From Moorena bouillonii PNG (GTDB lineage: Bacteria > Cyanobacteriota > Cyanobacteriia > Cyanobacteriales > Coleofasciculaceae), in NCBI RefSeq assembly GCF_001942495.1, contig NZ_MKZS01000001.1:572918-636917 (forward strand): a stretch of 64,000 nt of DNA, read 5' to 3'. Each line of letters opens with the position of its first letter. Positions within the stretch are counted from its first letter, which is position 1. The notes under the pieces were generated by a model, which searched no databases, was not told the DNA's origin, and saw only the letters and a program-made list of their open reading frames with translations. The position numbers and the translations under genes are program-made. This document shows, piece after piece, positions 9,001 through 17,046 of the stretch.

Positions 9001-9546
9001 TTTTATGCACTGGACTATGGGGTTATTTTTCTCATCATAAGAGACTCTTAGCCGAATCGAAGAAGCTGGACTATCCTCGCAATACACGACCACTTTTAGA
9101 ACGAATGCCTGAGGCCAGGCAAAGCTCATTGAAGTGGCTCTCGGGTGAGAGTTCGTATAAAGGTCTAGTCGCCCCCCGCCGATATTAACCCTGAAGACAT
9201 CTAAGTACTCGAACTCCCCTACAGCAAGGCTAATGGGGCCATCATCGTCCGGGGGATTAGACACCCAATGAACTCGAACTGGATCAAAGTCATCTGTCTC
9301 TTCTTTCCCTGCACACCAGCTCACGACTTTTCCTGTGCATCCTTTTGCAATATTACTCCCCCGGTTACGGACTCGAACCCGAACAAAAACACTTGACTCC
9401 CATGTCTCGATAATTTGAGCGTGCTTTTTAAAAGGACTCTTGTCTTCATACGTAACCTCAAGCTTTGGACGCCGCCTACTCCATTGCAAACTCAGAAGCG
9501 ATAAAAAGAGCGCAATTACCGAGGTAATTGTTCTGATATCATCCAT
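8986..9546 (-). CDS. Hypothetical passenger protein, one membrane segment
   Basis: This 186-residue protein has an N-terminal hydrophobic segment (TSVIALFLSLLSLQW) followed by basic residues (SRRRPK), so it is probably a membrane-anchored protein with a soluble domain on one side. I do not recognise the family. The last residues (GSPL and the stop) are antisense to the transposase fragment, which means the 3' end of the original gene was cut at about 9000 and the present stop is borrowed. Base use is less AT-rich than in the flanks, which fits acquired DNA. Its position inside an IS derivative makes it a passenger gene; whether it is expressed is unknown. Confidence 0.55.
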   Translation of the reverse strand: MDDIRTITSVIALFLSLLSLQWSRRRPKLEVTYEDKSPFKKHAQIIETWESSVFVRVRVRNRGSNIAKGCTGKVVSWCAGKEETDDFDPVRVHWVSNPPDDDGPISLAVGEFEYLDVFRVNIGGGRLDLYTNSHPRATSMSFAWPQAFVLKVVVYCEDSPASSIRLRVSYDEKNNPIVQCIKGSPL

Positions 9547-9722
9547 ACGCTTAGTACTCAGACGGTGTTTGTCTTAGACTATTGTGCCACTCTTTAATTC
9601 CTACAAGGGTGATCGCCTTAAATTCCCCAAAAAAAACCAACCAGGGGGCATTCCCACAGCAGGATTAAACTTACTCCTCAACCATAACTTAGAAAATAAC
9701 GGAACATGGTCTATGCAAAAGA

Positions 9723-9840
9723 GAGCATGTCAAATTCGCAGAACAAATGTACTAAAATAACTCATAATTCCTGCTCAAGTCCCGAAAACACTCTAGTTCA
9801 AGCGTTTGTAGTTCAAGTATTCTTACAAAATTGACCTGCT
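9723..9840. repeat. 118-bp direct repeat, copy 2
   Basis: This is the second copy of the 8615-8732 segment. Here it directly abuts the right end of the inserted element and the target duplication in purU. Confidence 0.8.
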
Positions 9841-9843
9841 CCC

Positions 9844-9956
9844 AGGGCTTGTGGCTAAGATTACGAACTTTATTTATTCCAATGGTGGAAATATTATCCA
9901 CGCCGATCAACATACAGATTTTGCCACTGGAATCTTTTTAACCCGAATTGAATAGA
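9844..9956 (+). pseudogene. purU: Internal remnant of purU after the insertion
   Basis: The frame reads GLVAKITNFIYSNGGN then IIHADQHTDFATGIFLTRIE and ends at a TAG (9954-9956). This is the ACT-domain region of PurU. The rest of the gene, including the whole hydrolase domain, is missing, and repeat-like AT-rich DNA (TTTTGAATTCAAAA) follows. The 8-bp target duplication starts this piece. Confidence 0.75.
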
Positions 9957-10184
9957 TGACCATTTTTGAATTCAAAATACAAAAGACAAAATTCAAAATG
10001 AATAGCTTTATAATGTAAGCTATCAGCTAATGCGCTACAGATGGTGCTACTTGAGGTGCTATCAGCTAATGCTTAGATGGGCAAATCCCCAGACTTTCAA
10101 TTCAATAAAATCTCGAACTCTTAAATTTTCCCAAATGAGGTTTATTTTAAGCTGACTGCTGACAGCGGTAGGCTGAATGCTTAG
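9957..10184. other. Gene-free spacer
   Basis: AT-rich DNA with TTGAATTCAAAATACAAAAG-type and GCTATCAGCTAATGC repeats. No gene or clear signal was seen. Confidence 0.5.
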
Positions 10185-12410
10185 CTAATAACTAGAACTA
10201 ATCAACTGCCCATAAACTCCCCCTTGCTGCCACAATTCCTCATGGGTACCCCGTTGCACCACCTTACCCCGCTCCAGAACAATAATCTCATCACAATCTC
10301 GAATCGTACTCAATCGGTGGGCTACAATAATACAAGAAATACCCCGACGCCTGAGATTCTGGTCAATAATCGTTTCCGTTGACCCATCCAAGGCACTAGT
10401 TGCCTCATCCATCACTAAAATCGCTGGGTCATTAACCAACGCTCTAGCAATTTCCAGACGTTGACGCTGACCCCCACTTAAATTTCCAGCTCCTTCCATC
10501 AGTTGGGCTTCATATCCCCCAGGTAGTGCCTGAATCACCTCGTGAATTGCCGCATCCTGACAAGAGCGCATTATCTCAGACAGGGGTACCGTCTTATCCC
10601 ACAAGGTCAGATTATCCCGTACTGTCCCCCCAAACAGAAAAATTTCCTGTTCCACCATTGCTAAGGAATTCGTCAACACCGACCTGGGAATCTGCTCTTT
10701 TGGAATGGCATCAAATAGAATCTGCCCTGACCAAGGTTGGTATAAACCAGTTACTATCTTTGCTATGGTAGACTTCCCCGAACCACTACCCCCTACTAGC
10801 GCTACCCTTTGACCAGGTTTCAGGGTCAGATTAAAGTTCTCAATTAACGGTCGATCTATCCGGGAATAGCCAAAGGTAATATTGCGTAATTCTACATGAC
10901 CTTGAAGGCAGACCTGGAGAGTGGGAAATGAATCAGATTCTGCTTGATCTCGCCTTCGACCTGCCACTGGATCTTGGGGTCGGTTAGGGGAATGAGCTGT
11001 TTGAGCTAACCCTTCGGTCAACTGGGGGTCAATCGGGTTGCCCAATACATCATCCAAGCGATTGAGGTCACCATCGAGTTCCTGGAGAGTACTGCCAAAC
11101 CTGACTAACTGGTTGACAGGCTTCTGAAAACTGTTCATCAAGCTTTGAAAAGCCACTAACATCCCAATACTGAGAGATCCTTCCATTACCCTTAGACCCC
11201 CAACTGCCAAAATTAGCATAGAGGTTAAGGAGGTTAGCAGAGGCGGTAAAACCCCTAAAACCTGGTTTGCTACTTCCAGTTTCTGCTGACCATTAACCGC
11301 TTTAGCATAGTAACCGGACCACCTGGCAAAGAAATCCGACTCTGTTGCCGATGCCTTGACACTTTCTATGCCCTGTAGTCCAGCGATCGCTACCCCAGCT
11401 GCCTTACCCCGGTCTAGGGCTAATTGCATATAGCTGTCCACCCGCTTACGAGCCAGCCATTGTAAGGTCAAGACATTTACCAAGGCAAAAACTATAGCAA
11501 TTACAGTGAGTACCCCATCATAGGCAAACATCACCAGGGCATAAAAGATTACCATTACCGAATTAATCACTGTTGTTGCCAACTGACCCGAAAGCACGTC
11601 AGCCACTTTGTCATTTAGCTTAACCCGATTACTAATTTCTCCAGCAAACCGCTGGGCATAAAATCTTGCTGGTAATCGCAGGATGTGCCAGAGAAATTGG
11701 CTGGACATTCCTACGGATAACTTAATTTTTAGTTGTCTCAAATACCGCAATTGTAACAGGGTCAACACCCCCTGCAGGAGCACCGTAATTGCCATGGCTA
11801 AAATCAAGGGACGTAGCCAATCAGTGCGACTTTCGACTAACACATTATCTACAAAAATTTGATTAAAGACGGGAATAACTAAGCCAGGGAAAACTAATAA
11901 AAATCCTACTATTATACAGTATGTAATTGCAGGAATAGACCCTTTTAGTCGTAACCATAGCGCGAATGTAACACTGGGTTTTTGACCCCCTTTTTTAAAC
12001 TCTGGTCCTGGTTCAATTACCAGCACTACCCCCGTGTAAGCCTGATCAAATTCCTCGCTGGTTACCCGTCTTGGACCAGCAGCTGGATCATTGAGAAAGA
12101 CGATTTTTTTACTAAATCCTTCTACTACTAGGAAATGATTAAAATTCCAAAACACAATAAACGGAGGATGCAATTTTTTAAGGTTAGCCAGGGATTTTTT
12201 ATAACCCTTGGCTTGCATTCCATAACGCCTAGCAGCTTTAACCAAATTAGATGCTTTAGAGCCATCGCGGGACACACCACAACTAACCCTAAGTTCCTCT
12301 AACGGCACAATCCGACCATAGTAACTCAGAATAATTCCTAGAGCAGCGGCACCACATTCTACTGCTTCCATTTGCAATAGAGTGGGGGTTTTGATTCGTT
12401 TTTGTTTCAT
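10185..12410 (-). CDS. NHLP-type peptidase/permease/ATPase ABC exporter
   Basis: This 741-residue fused exporter removes leader peptides and pumps out the product. The N-terminal C39 peptidase domain has its catalytic Cys19 in MEAVECGAAALG and its His in FNHFLVVEG. Membrane helices occupy about residues 160-430. The ATPase has Walker A GGSGSGKST (about 537-548), signature LSGGQRQRLEIARAL and Walker B ILVMDEATSALD. It belongs with the exporters of NHLM (Nif11/nitrile-hydratase-leader) bacteriocin systems. An HlyD-like adaptor gene lies upstream on the same strand, separated by 405 bases of repeats. No substrate peptide gene was found nearby. All catalytic residues are present, so it should be functional. 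Confidence 0.9.
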   Translation of the reverse strand: MKQKRIKTPTLLQMEAVECGAAALGIILSYYGRIVPLEELRVSCGVSRDGSKASNLVKAARRYGMQAKGYKKSLANLKKLHPPFIVFWNFNHFLVVEGFSKKIVFLNDPAAGPRRVTSEEFDQAYTGVVLVIEPGPEFKKGGQKPSVTFALWLRLKGSIPAITYCIIVGFLLVFPGLVIPVFNQIFVDNVLVESRTDWLRPLILAMAITVLLQGVLTLLQLRYLRQLKIKLSVGMSSQFLWHILRLPARFYAQRFAGEISNRVKLNDKVADVLSGQLATTVINSVMVIFYALVMFAYDGVLTVIAIVFALVNVLTLQWLARKRVDSYMQLALDRGKAAGVAIAGLQGIESVKASATESDFFARWSGYYAKAVNGQQKLEVANQVLGVLPPLLTSLTSMLILAVGGLRVMEGSLSIGMLVAFQSLMNSFQKPVNQLVRFGSTLQELDGDLNRLDDVLGNPIDPQLTEGLAQTAHSPNRPQDPVAGRRRDQAESDSFPTLQVCLQGHVELRNITFGYSRIDRPLIENFNLTLKPGQRVALVGGSGSGKSTIAKIVTGLYQPWSGQILFDAIPKEQIPRSVLTNSLAMVEQEIFLFGGTVRDNLTLWDKTVPLSEIMRSCQDAAIHEVIQALPGGYEAQLMEGAGNLSGGQRQRLEIARALVNDPAILVMDEATSALDGSTETIIDQNLRRRGISCIIVAHRLSTIRDCDEIIVLERGKVVQRGTHEELWQQGGVYGQLISSSY

Positions 12411-12815
12411 TGTTTACTGTTGAAAGTTGAAAGTTGAAGGTGGGTTTGTTGTTCGCGTAGCGTGGCCAAAGGCCAAGGTTGAATGTTGTTTGTTGAAGGG
12501 TTAAGGGTAGGTTGAAAGTTGAAAGTTGAAGGTGGGTTTGTTGTTCGCGTAGCGTGGCCAAAGGCCAAGGTTGAATGTTGTTTGTTGAAGGGTTAAGGGT
12601 AGATTGTTCGCGTAGCGTGGCCAATAGGCCAAGGTTTGTTTGTTGTTCGCCTTTGGAGTTCGGTGAAGGGTAGGTTTTTTGGTTATTCGCATTTGGCTAA
12701 TAACCTTGGCCAAAGGCCAGGCTACGCGAACAAACTTTCAACTTTCAACTTTAAACTTTCAACTTTAAACCTTCAACCTTCAACTTTCAACTTTCAACAT
12801 TAAACCTTTAAACCT
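12411..12815. repeat. TTCAACY heptamer block with an exact 92-bp tandem duplication
   Basis: The spacer is built from GTTGAAA/GTTGAAG heptamers and GTTCGCGTAGCGTGGCCAAA-type palindromes. The 92-bp unit 12419-12510 is repeated at 12511-12602, followed by partial copies with GGCCAATAGGCC. The far side (12728-12805) carries the reverse heptamer CTTTCAA. Several short frames cross the block, but they encode only the repeat. It separates the two exporter genes, so they may be cotranscribed through it or not. Confidence 0.8.
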
Positions 12816-14429
12816 TCAATAAATCCCACTCCATTCCCGCAAAATCGGCAAGACAAAGCTAATCGGCACACGCTCTTTTACTCTCACCCTAGCGGTGGTA
12901 GTAGTTCCGGCAGAAATTTTCAAGTCTGGACCATCGGAAGATGACCATTGGTAGCCACTAAACGTGGTATTATTTGGTTCTAATTGAGCGTAGACTTCTA
13001 TCATTGCTCCCCCCTGACCAATCAGATTATCTACTACTTCTGGATTCCCCACTACACTAGCTGCTCCCTCACGAGTTACAGGATAGGGTGAAACTGAAGT
13101 AATTTTGCCCACAATGCCACCAAATCGTTGTCGCTTGACTGTATCCGGTGTAATTTGAATCAGCATTCCCGGTTGAATCTTTTTCCCGTCCTTGACCGAG
13201 AAATAGGTAATGCCCTCCATGCCATCACTTTGTCCCTTAACTGTCATGGTGCCGAGCTGGGTTCCGGGTTGAACCACTTGTCCCCTAACAGCAGCAATTT
13301 CGACAACGCACCCAGCGTAAGGACTCAGAATTTTACTCTTGTCTGCCAGTTGCTTTTCCAGTCGAGCAATTTCTAGCTTCACGTCCTGAATCTGATTGCT
13401 TCGTTGATTAGAACTTTCCAAATTCTGTTGGTCTAAACGTTTTTCCTTGGTATCCAACTCTTGTAACTGTGCTCTGATTTGGGATATGGTATTAAGATTA
13501 TCCAAATATTTTTGTTGCGCCTCAGTTTCTCGAACACTGAGTTCCTCTAACTTTACTTGAATCTCACTAATCGTACTGAGATTCTGTACGTATGTGCCTT
13601 CTGTTTCAGTTTCACTAACATCCAGTTGCTTCAACTGTGCTTCCAGCTCCGAGATACTCTGCACGGCTTGGCGATACTCTTGTTCCGCTTGTAAAACAGC
13701 ATCTTCGGCAATTCCCCCTACCGCCGACAGTTCCTGACGCTTTTGCCATCTCCGTTTGAAAACTGGGACTTGAGCTATAAGATCCCTGAGCCGTTGTTCT
13801 AAGCTTTGGCGCTGCTGTGCGATCGCTTTCAATCCCTTATCCTGTAATACTGGAGTCAGAGCCATGGCATCCCGCAGCTGTTGGTTTAGACTTTGACGCT
13901 GTCGAGCGATCGCAGTAAAGTTTTTCTCTTTTAGTACAGGAGTCAGAGCCATGGCATCTTGCAACCGTTGCTGTAAGCTAGCTCGCTGCTTTGCGATCGC
14001 ATCCGTTTCCAGTTGGGTTAGCTGAGTTGAAATTAAATTGCTATCTCTATCCTGTACCTGCAATTGACTTAGTTTCCTCCGTTGCAGCTGTAACTGCTTT
14101 TTGAGTTCAGATGGGTCAATGGTTGCCAGTACATCATTTTTCTCAAAGCATTGCCCCTCCCCGACATTTAGAGAGTCCAACTGTCCAGATATAGTGGACT
14201 GAAACTGTACTAGCCGCCGGGGACGGATTAGTACTCCTTGACCGGTGACAGTGATGGGAATCCGTCCAAAAATACTCCAAATCACAGCCAAAAACACCAA
14301 ACCCCCCAAAGCCGCTAAAGGTAGCCAATCCCTAGGATTAACCACTTGCATCAACTGATCCAGCCGTTCTGGGGAAGATAGCCGTTCAAGTGATTCTTGG
14401 CGAAACAGACTTTTCTTGTTCTTGAACAT
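12816..14429 (-). CDS. HlyD-family adaptor, NHLM secretion type
   Basis: This 537-residue periplasmic adaptor pairs with the C39-ABC exporter downstream. It has a short cytoplasmic head, one membrane segment at about 38-58 (LAALGGLVFLAVIWSIFG), a barrel start (GQGVLIRPRRLVQFQS), a lipoyl-like motif (LNVGEGQCFEKNDVLATIDP) and a long coiled coil. It closes with the second lipoyl half (YAGCVVEIAAVRGQVVQPG) and a beta-barrel tail. Inside the coiled coil the segment ARQRQSLNQQLRDAMALTPVL occurs in two to three closely similar copies, pointing to recent internal duplication. It is longer than typical HlyD adaptors because of these repeats. Catalysis is not expected; it links the inner-membrane pump to an outer-membrane channel. 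Confidence 0.85.
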   Translation of the reverse strand: MFKNKKSLFRQESLERLSSPERLDQLMQVVNPRDWLPLAALGGLVFLAVIWSIFGRIPITVTGQGVLIRPRRLVQFQSTISGQLDSLNVGEGQCFEKNDVLATIDPSELKKQLQLQRRKLSQLQVQDRDSNLISTQLTQLETDAIAKQRASLQQRLQDAMALTPVLKEKNFTAIARQRQSLNQQLRDAMALTPVLQDKGLKAIAQQRQSLEQRLRDLIAQVPVFKRRWQKRQELSAVGGIAEDAVLQAEQEYRQAVQSISELEAQLKQLDVSETETEGTYVQNLSTISEIQVKLEELSVRETEAQQKYLDNLNTISQIRAQLQELDTKEKRLDQQNLESSNQRSNQIQDVKLEIARLEKQLADKSKILSPYAGCVVEIAAVRGQVVQPGTQLGTMTVKGQSDGMEGITYFSVKDGKKIQPGMLIQITPDTVKRQRFGGIVGKITSVSPYPVTREGAASVVGNPEVVDNLIGQGGAMIEVYAQLEPNNTTFSGYQWSSSDGPDLKISAGTTTTARVRVKERVPISFVLPILREWSGIY

Positions 14430-14738
14430 CTTTAGAACAATTTTTGGAGTTACATAGCAATTCTATTTAAATTGTCAACACTGATAGTTATATGAAATAT
14501 AAAAAATAATACTATACTAGTATATATCAATTGTAAAGGAAACAAGCAACTAAAATAACAACGAACGAAATTCGGATTTTTATCATAACACTAAAAAATT
14601 ATCAGATATCTTTACACTGTCCCCTATTCCCTATTCCCTATTCCCTATTCCCTATTCCCTATTCCCTTTTTCTATCAATCTTATGTTTACCTATCAAATA
14701 AAAATACTATATACTCAAAGTAGCTGACGGAATTTTAG
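14430..14738. other. Divergent spacer with ATTCCCT tandem repeat
   Basis: AT-rich divergent promoter region between the HlyD-like and SirB1-like genes. It contains about six copies of CCCTATT at 14622-14667. No defined boxes could be assigned. No gene was seen. Confidence 0.5.
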
Positions 14739-15560
14739 ATGGACTTTAACTCAGGGCGTCAAGGGTTTTACACAGAAATAAATCAGCCAGATGACCAAAT
14801 TCATTTGGCAAAAGCAGCGCTTTATATAGCTCAGGAGGAATACCCGGATCTGGCTATTGATGATTACCTCAATGCCTTAGATGTGATGGCATCTGAAGTA
14901 GAAGAGCGCTTGCCAAAGGAACGCTATCCTCTCCGAGTAATTAAAACTCTTAATCAGTATTTATATGATGACCTAGGATATTCGGGTAATAGGAGTGATT
15001 ACTACGATCCCGGTAATAGTTTCCTCAATCAGGTAATTGATCGGCGCACAGGTATTCCGATTACTCTTTCCGTGGTTTACCTGGAAGTCGCTCGACGCCT
15101 TGATTTTCCCATGGTTGGTATTGGGATGCCAGGGCATTTCCTAATTCGCCCACAGTTTGAGCAGGTGGGTATCTTTGTGGATTCTTTCGATGGCGGTGAG
15201 ATTTTATTTCAACAAGACTGCGAGGAACGACTAACCCAAATTTATGGTCATCCGGTAACCCTACAACCACGTTTCCTAGCACCGGTTAGTAATCGGCAGC
15301 TGTTGGCACGGATGCTCATGAATCTTAAATTAATTTATCTCAATCGCCACGACTTACCTAGAGCGCTAGCCGCAGTTGAGCGCATGTTGTTATTGTTTCC
15401 TAATACACCGGTAGAACTGCGGGATCGGGGGCTGATTTACTCCGAGTTGGGATATTTATCACAAGCATGCCAGGATTTGGAACATTATTTGGAAATCCTT
15501 CCCCAAGCTGAGGATGCTGATATCATTCGTCGGTTACTTGAACAGATTGCAAATAGGTAA
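14739..15560 (+). CDS. SirB1-family transglutaminase-like protein with TPR tail
   Basis: This 273-residue soluble protein has a SirB1/transglutaminase-like domain (about 25-190) with YDDLGYSGNRSDYYDPGNS, RRTGIPITLSVVYLEVARRL and the GMPGHFLIRP motif. Two TPR-like helical repeats follow (LARMLMNLKLIYLNRHDLPRAL, then LRDRGLIYSELGYLSQACQDL). The usual catalytic Cys of transglutaminases is not apparent; the family is widespread and of unknown biochemical role. The start follows an AT-rich leader with AGCTGACGG upstream. It converges with the SRPBCC gene only 49 bases downstream. Confidence 0.85.
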   Translation: MDFNSGRQGFYTEINQPDDQIHLAKAALYIAQEEYPDLAIDDYLNALDVMASEVEERLPKERYPLRVIKTLNQYLYDDLGYSGNRSDYYDPGNSFLNQVIDRRTGIPITLSVVYLEVARRLDFPMVGIGMPGHFLIRPQFEQVGIFVDSFDGGEILFQQDCEERLTQIYGHPVTLQPRFLAPVSNRQLLARMLMNLKLIYLNRHDLPRALAAVERMLLLFPNTPVELRDRGLIYSELGYLSQACQDLEHYLEILPQAEDADIIRRLLEQIANR

Positions 15561-15609
15561 AGACTTCTATGGATGGGCTTGATTAACCCTAATCCATAAT
15601 CCCTAATCC

Positions 15610-16089
15610 CTAATGACTACACTCACGTCGGTAAATCTCCTCTGCTACTAACTTAAGGCGTCTGAGTTGGGCTTTCATATCATTCTGAGTCCATTGGGCA
15701 GCAAAGCTGTTGAATCCCCAGCTAACGATGGGGTTGGGAATTTCAAATTCAAAACGGTTGACCAAACGGGTGCCTTGTTCAGCTGGCTGACACTCCCAGC
15801 GGTCTCGTCCTTTGAAAAAACCCTGGAACTGCCAAACCACTAACCCTGGCTTGCGGTCGATAACCACACTCTTGAGAGTGGGCTGCAACCAGGGAATGTT
15901 AATAATAAACCGCGAGCGACTCCCGACATCAGTACTCCACTGCCCCACTGATTCACAACGCAAAATCGGGTTGAGCCAGCGATGCATTAAGCTCTGGTCA
16001 GTGATACAGCGCTCGACAATGGTGGCGCTCGCATTAATTTTAATGGATTGTTCAAAAAATTGGGCGTTTTGCATGTAAAATTTCGACAT
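15610..16089 (-). CDS. SRPBCC (START-like) domain protein
   Basis: This protein of about 159 residues has a helix-grip fold. It starts MSKFYMQNAQFFEQSIKINA and has the conserved CITDQSLMHRWLNPILRCE and RLVNRFEFEIP segments typical of the polyketide cyclase/dehydrase-like SRPBCC group in cyanobacteria. Such proteins hold hydrophobic ligands in a cavity; the ligand is not predictable. I prefer the ATG at 16089 because the 12 residues added by the start at 16125 (MASCHRNQDSPI) look like leader sequence. Confidence 0.75.
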   Translation of the reverse strand: MSKFYMQNAQFFEQSIKINASATIVERCITDQSLMHRWLNPILRCESVGQWSTDVGSRSRFIINIPWLQPTLKSVVIDRKPGLVVWQFQGFFKGRDRWECQPAEQGTRLVNRFEFEIPNPIVSWGFNSFAAQWTQNDMKAQLRRLKLVAEEIYRRECSH

Positions 16090-16125
16090 TATTGGACTAT
16101 CTTGATTACGGTGGCAGCTAGCCAC

Positions 16126-17046
16126 ACTACCAGACCACTAGAGTTGTGAGGAGGAAAAATTAATCAAGACTTGATTTTTGTACATCAATTGGCTCTAAAT
16201 ATAAGGGTTACGTCTTGAGTGACTGACAAACCTACCAAAAAATCTTTCAGCTCCCGAGTGTCCGACGTCACATCGGGGGAAATGACGATTCAACACTCCA
16301 TCAAGTTACCCAGCCTAATTTAGGGAGTAAGACCCCCTAAGCTAACTAGTTGACTGCGTCGGCAACTATGGGTAAATTCTATCAGCACTCCTGGGTCAAG
16401 ATTTGTCAGTTAGGCAAGATTAAGCCACATCTGTGGAAAATTTGAGGAGTAAAACGTTCTCCATGAACATCTCAACCTTTACTTTTAAATATTATCGTCG
16501 TACCTTCTGCTCAAGGTTATTTTCAGTCAGCACCCTCCTCTGAAGAGACCAGGCTTAGATCGCCTCCCTTCAGGTAGCTGACCAGCCTAAGACCTTGACC
16601 GAAGGGGTTGCCCTTCTGGTATTGCGTCTACGTTGTTGGCAAGTGTTAAAGTTCCTACCTTGGGGTACTTTGCCCGCTCCAAGCTCTAGAACCGAGTCGT
16701 TAAACACTTAGACCAGGGGTAAGACAGTGCGGTTCGGAAAGTACCGACCAACAACGTTGGCCAGGCAAACCTTACCTTGTGCAGAATCGGCGATTCCGGC
16801 TTGAACTGGAAAGCACAACAACTGCACCTCTTGTTGTCCAGCTCTTTTTGGGACAGCAGCCTATAGCGCCGCGTCGCGGTTCCTGATCGGGTCACCAGAC
16901 GCGCAGCTTTACCGCTGCCAAACTTATCTAGTTGAGACGATAATACCGTGCTCCTCACCAGACCAAAGTAGTCACAAGGAACTTAAGGAACTTAAGAAAC
17001 TTAGGGTTGCCTGTGACATTGGACAATTTAATTAAGAACAAAGACT
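16126..17046. other. 920-base spacer, no confident gene
   Basis: This is less AT-rich than most spacers and contains several local inverted repeats, but I cannot place a known RNA family. On the - strand at 16686-16958 a 90-codon frame includes RYRLLSQKELDNKRCSCCAF then QFKPESPI. This resembles the beginning of the HNH domain that ends the group II intron proteins in this window (LLKRQKGKCSHCGLTF), but it then diverges and lacks the histidines. It may be a decayed HNH or intron remnant; the evidence is weak. Confidence 0.25.

Larger units (their letters stand above)
8613..9843. mobile_element. IS4-superfamily-like element derivative carrying a passenger gene, inserted in purU
   Basis: The 1231-bp insert is bounded by terminal inverted repeats (GGGAGCATGTCAA at 8613 and TTGACCTGCTCCC ending at 9843). 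It is flanked by an 8-bp direct repeat AGGGCTTG (8605-8612 and 9844-9851) that lies within the purU reading frame. Inside are, in order, a 118-bp end segment, a 5' transposase fragment, a reverse-oriented unrelated gene, about 130 bp of unidentified sequence, and a second copy of the 118-bp end segment (9723-9840). The transposase fragment resembles the one in the IS at 34787-36057. The structure suggests an IS whose middle was replaced by foreign DNA while both ends stayed recognisable. Confidence 0.7.
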
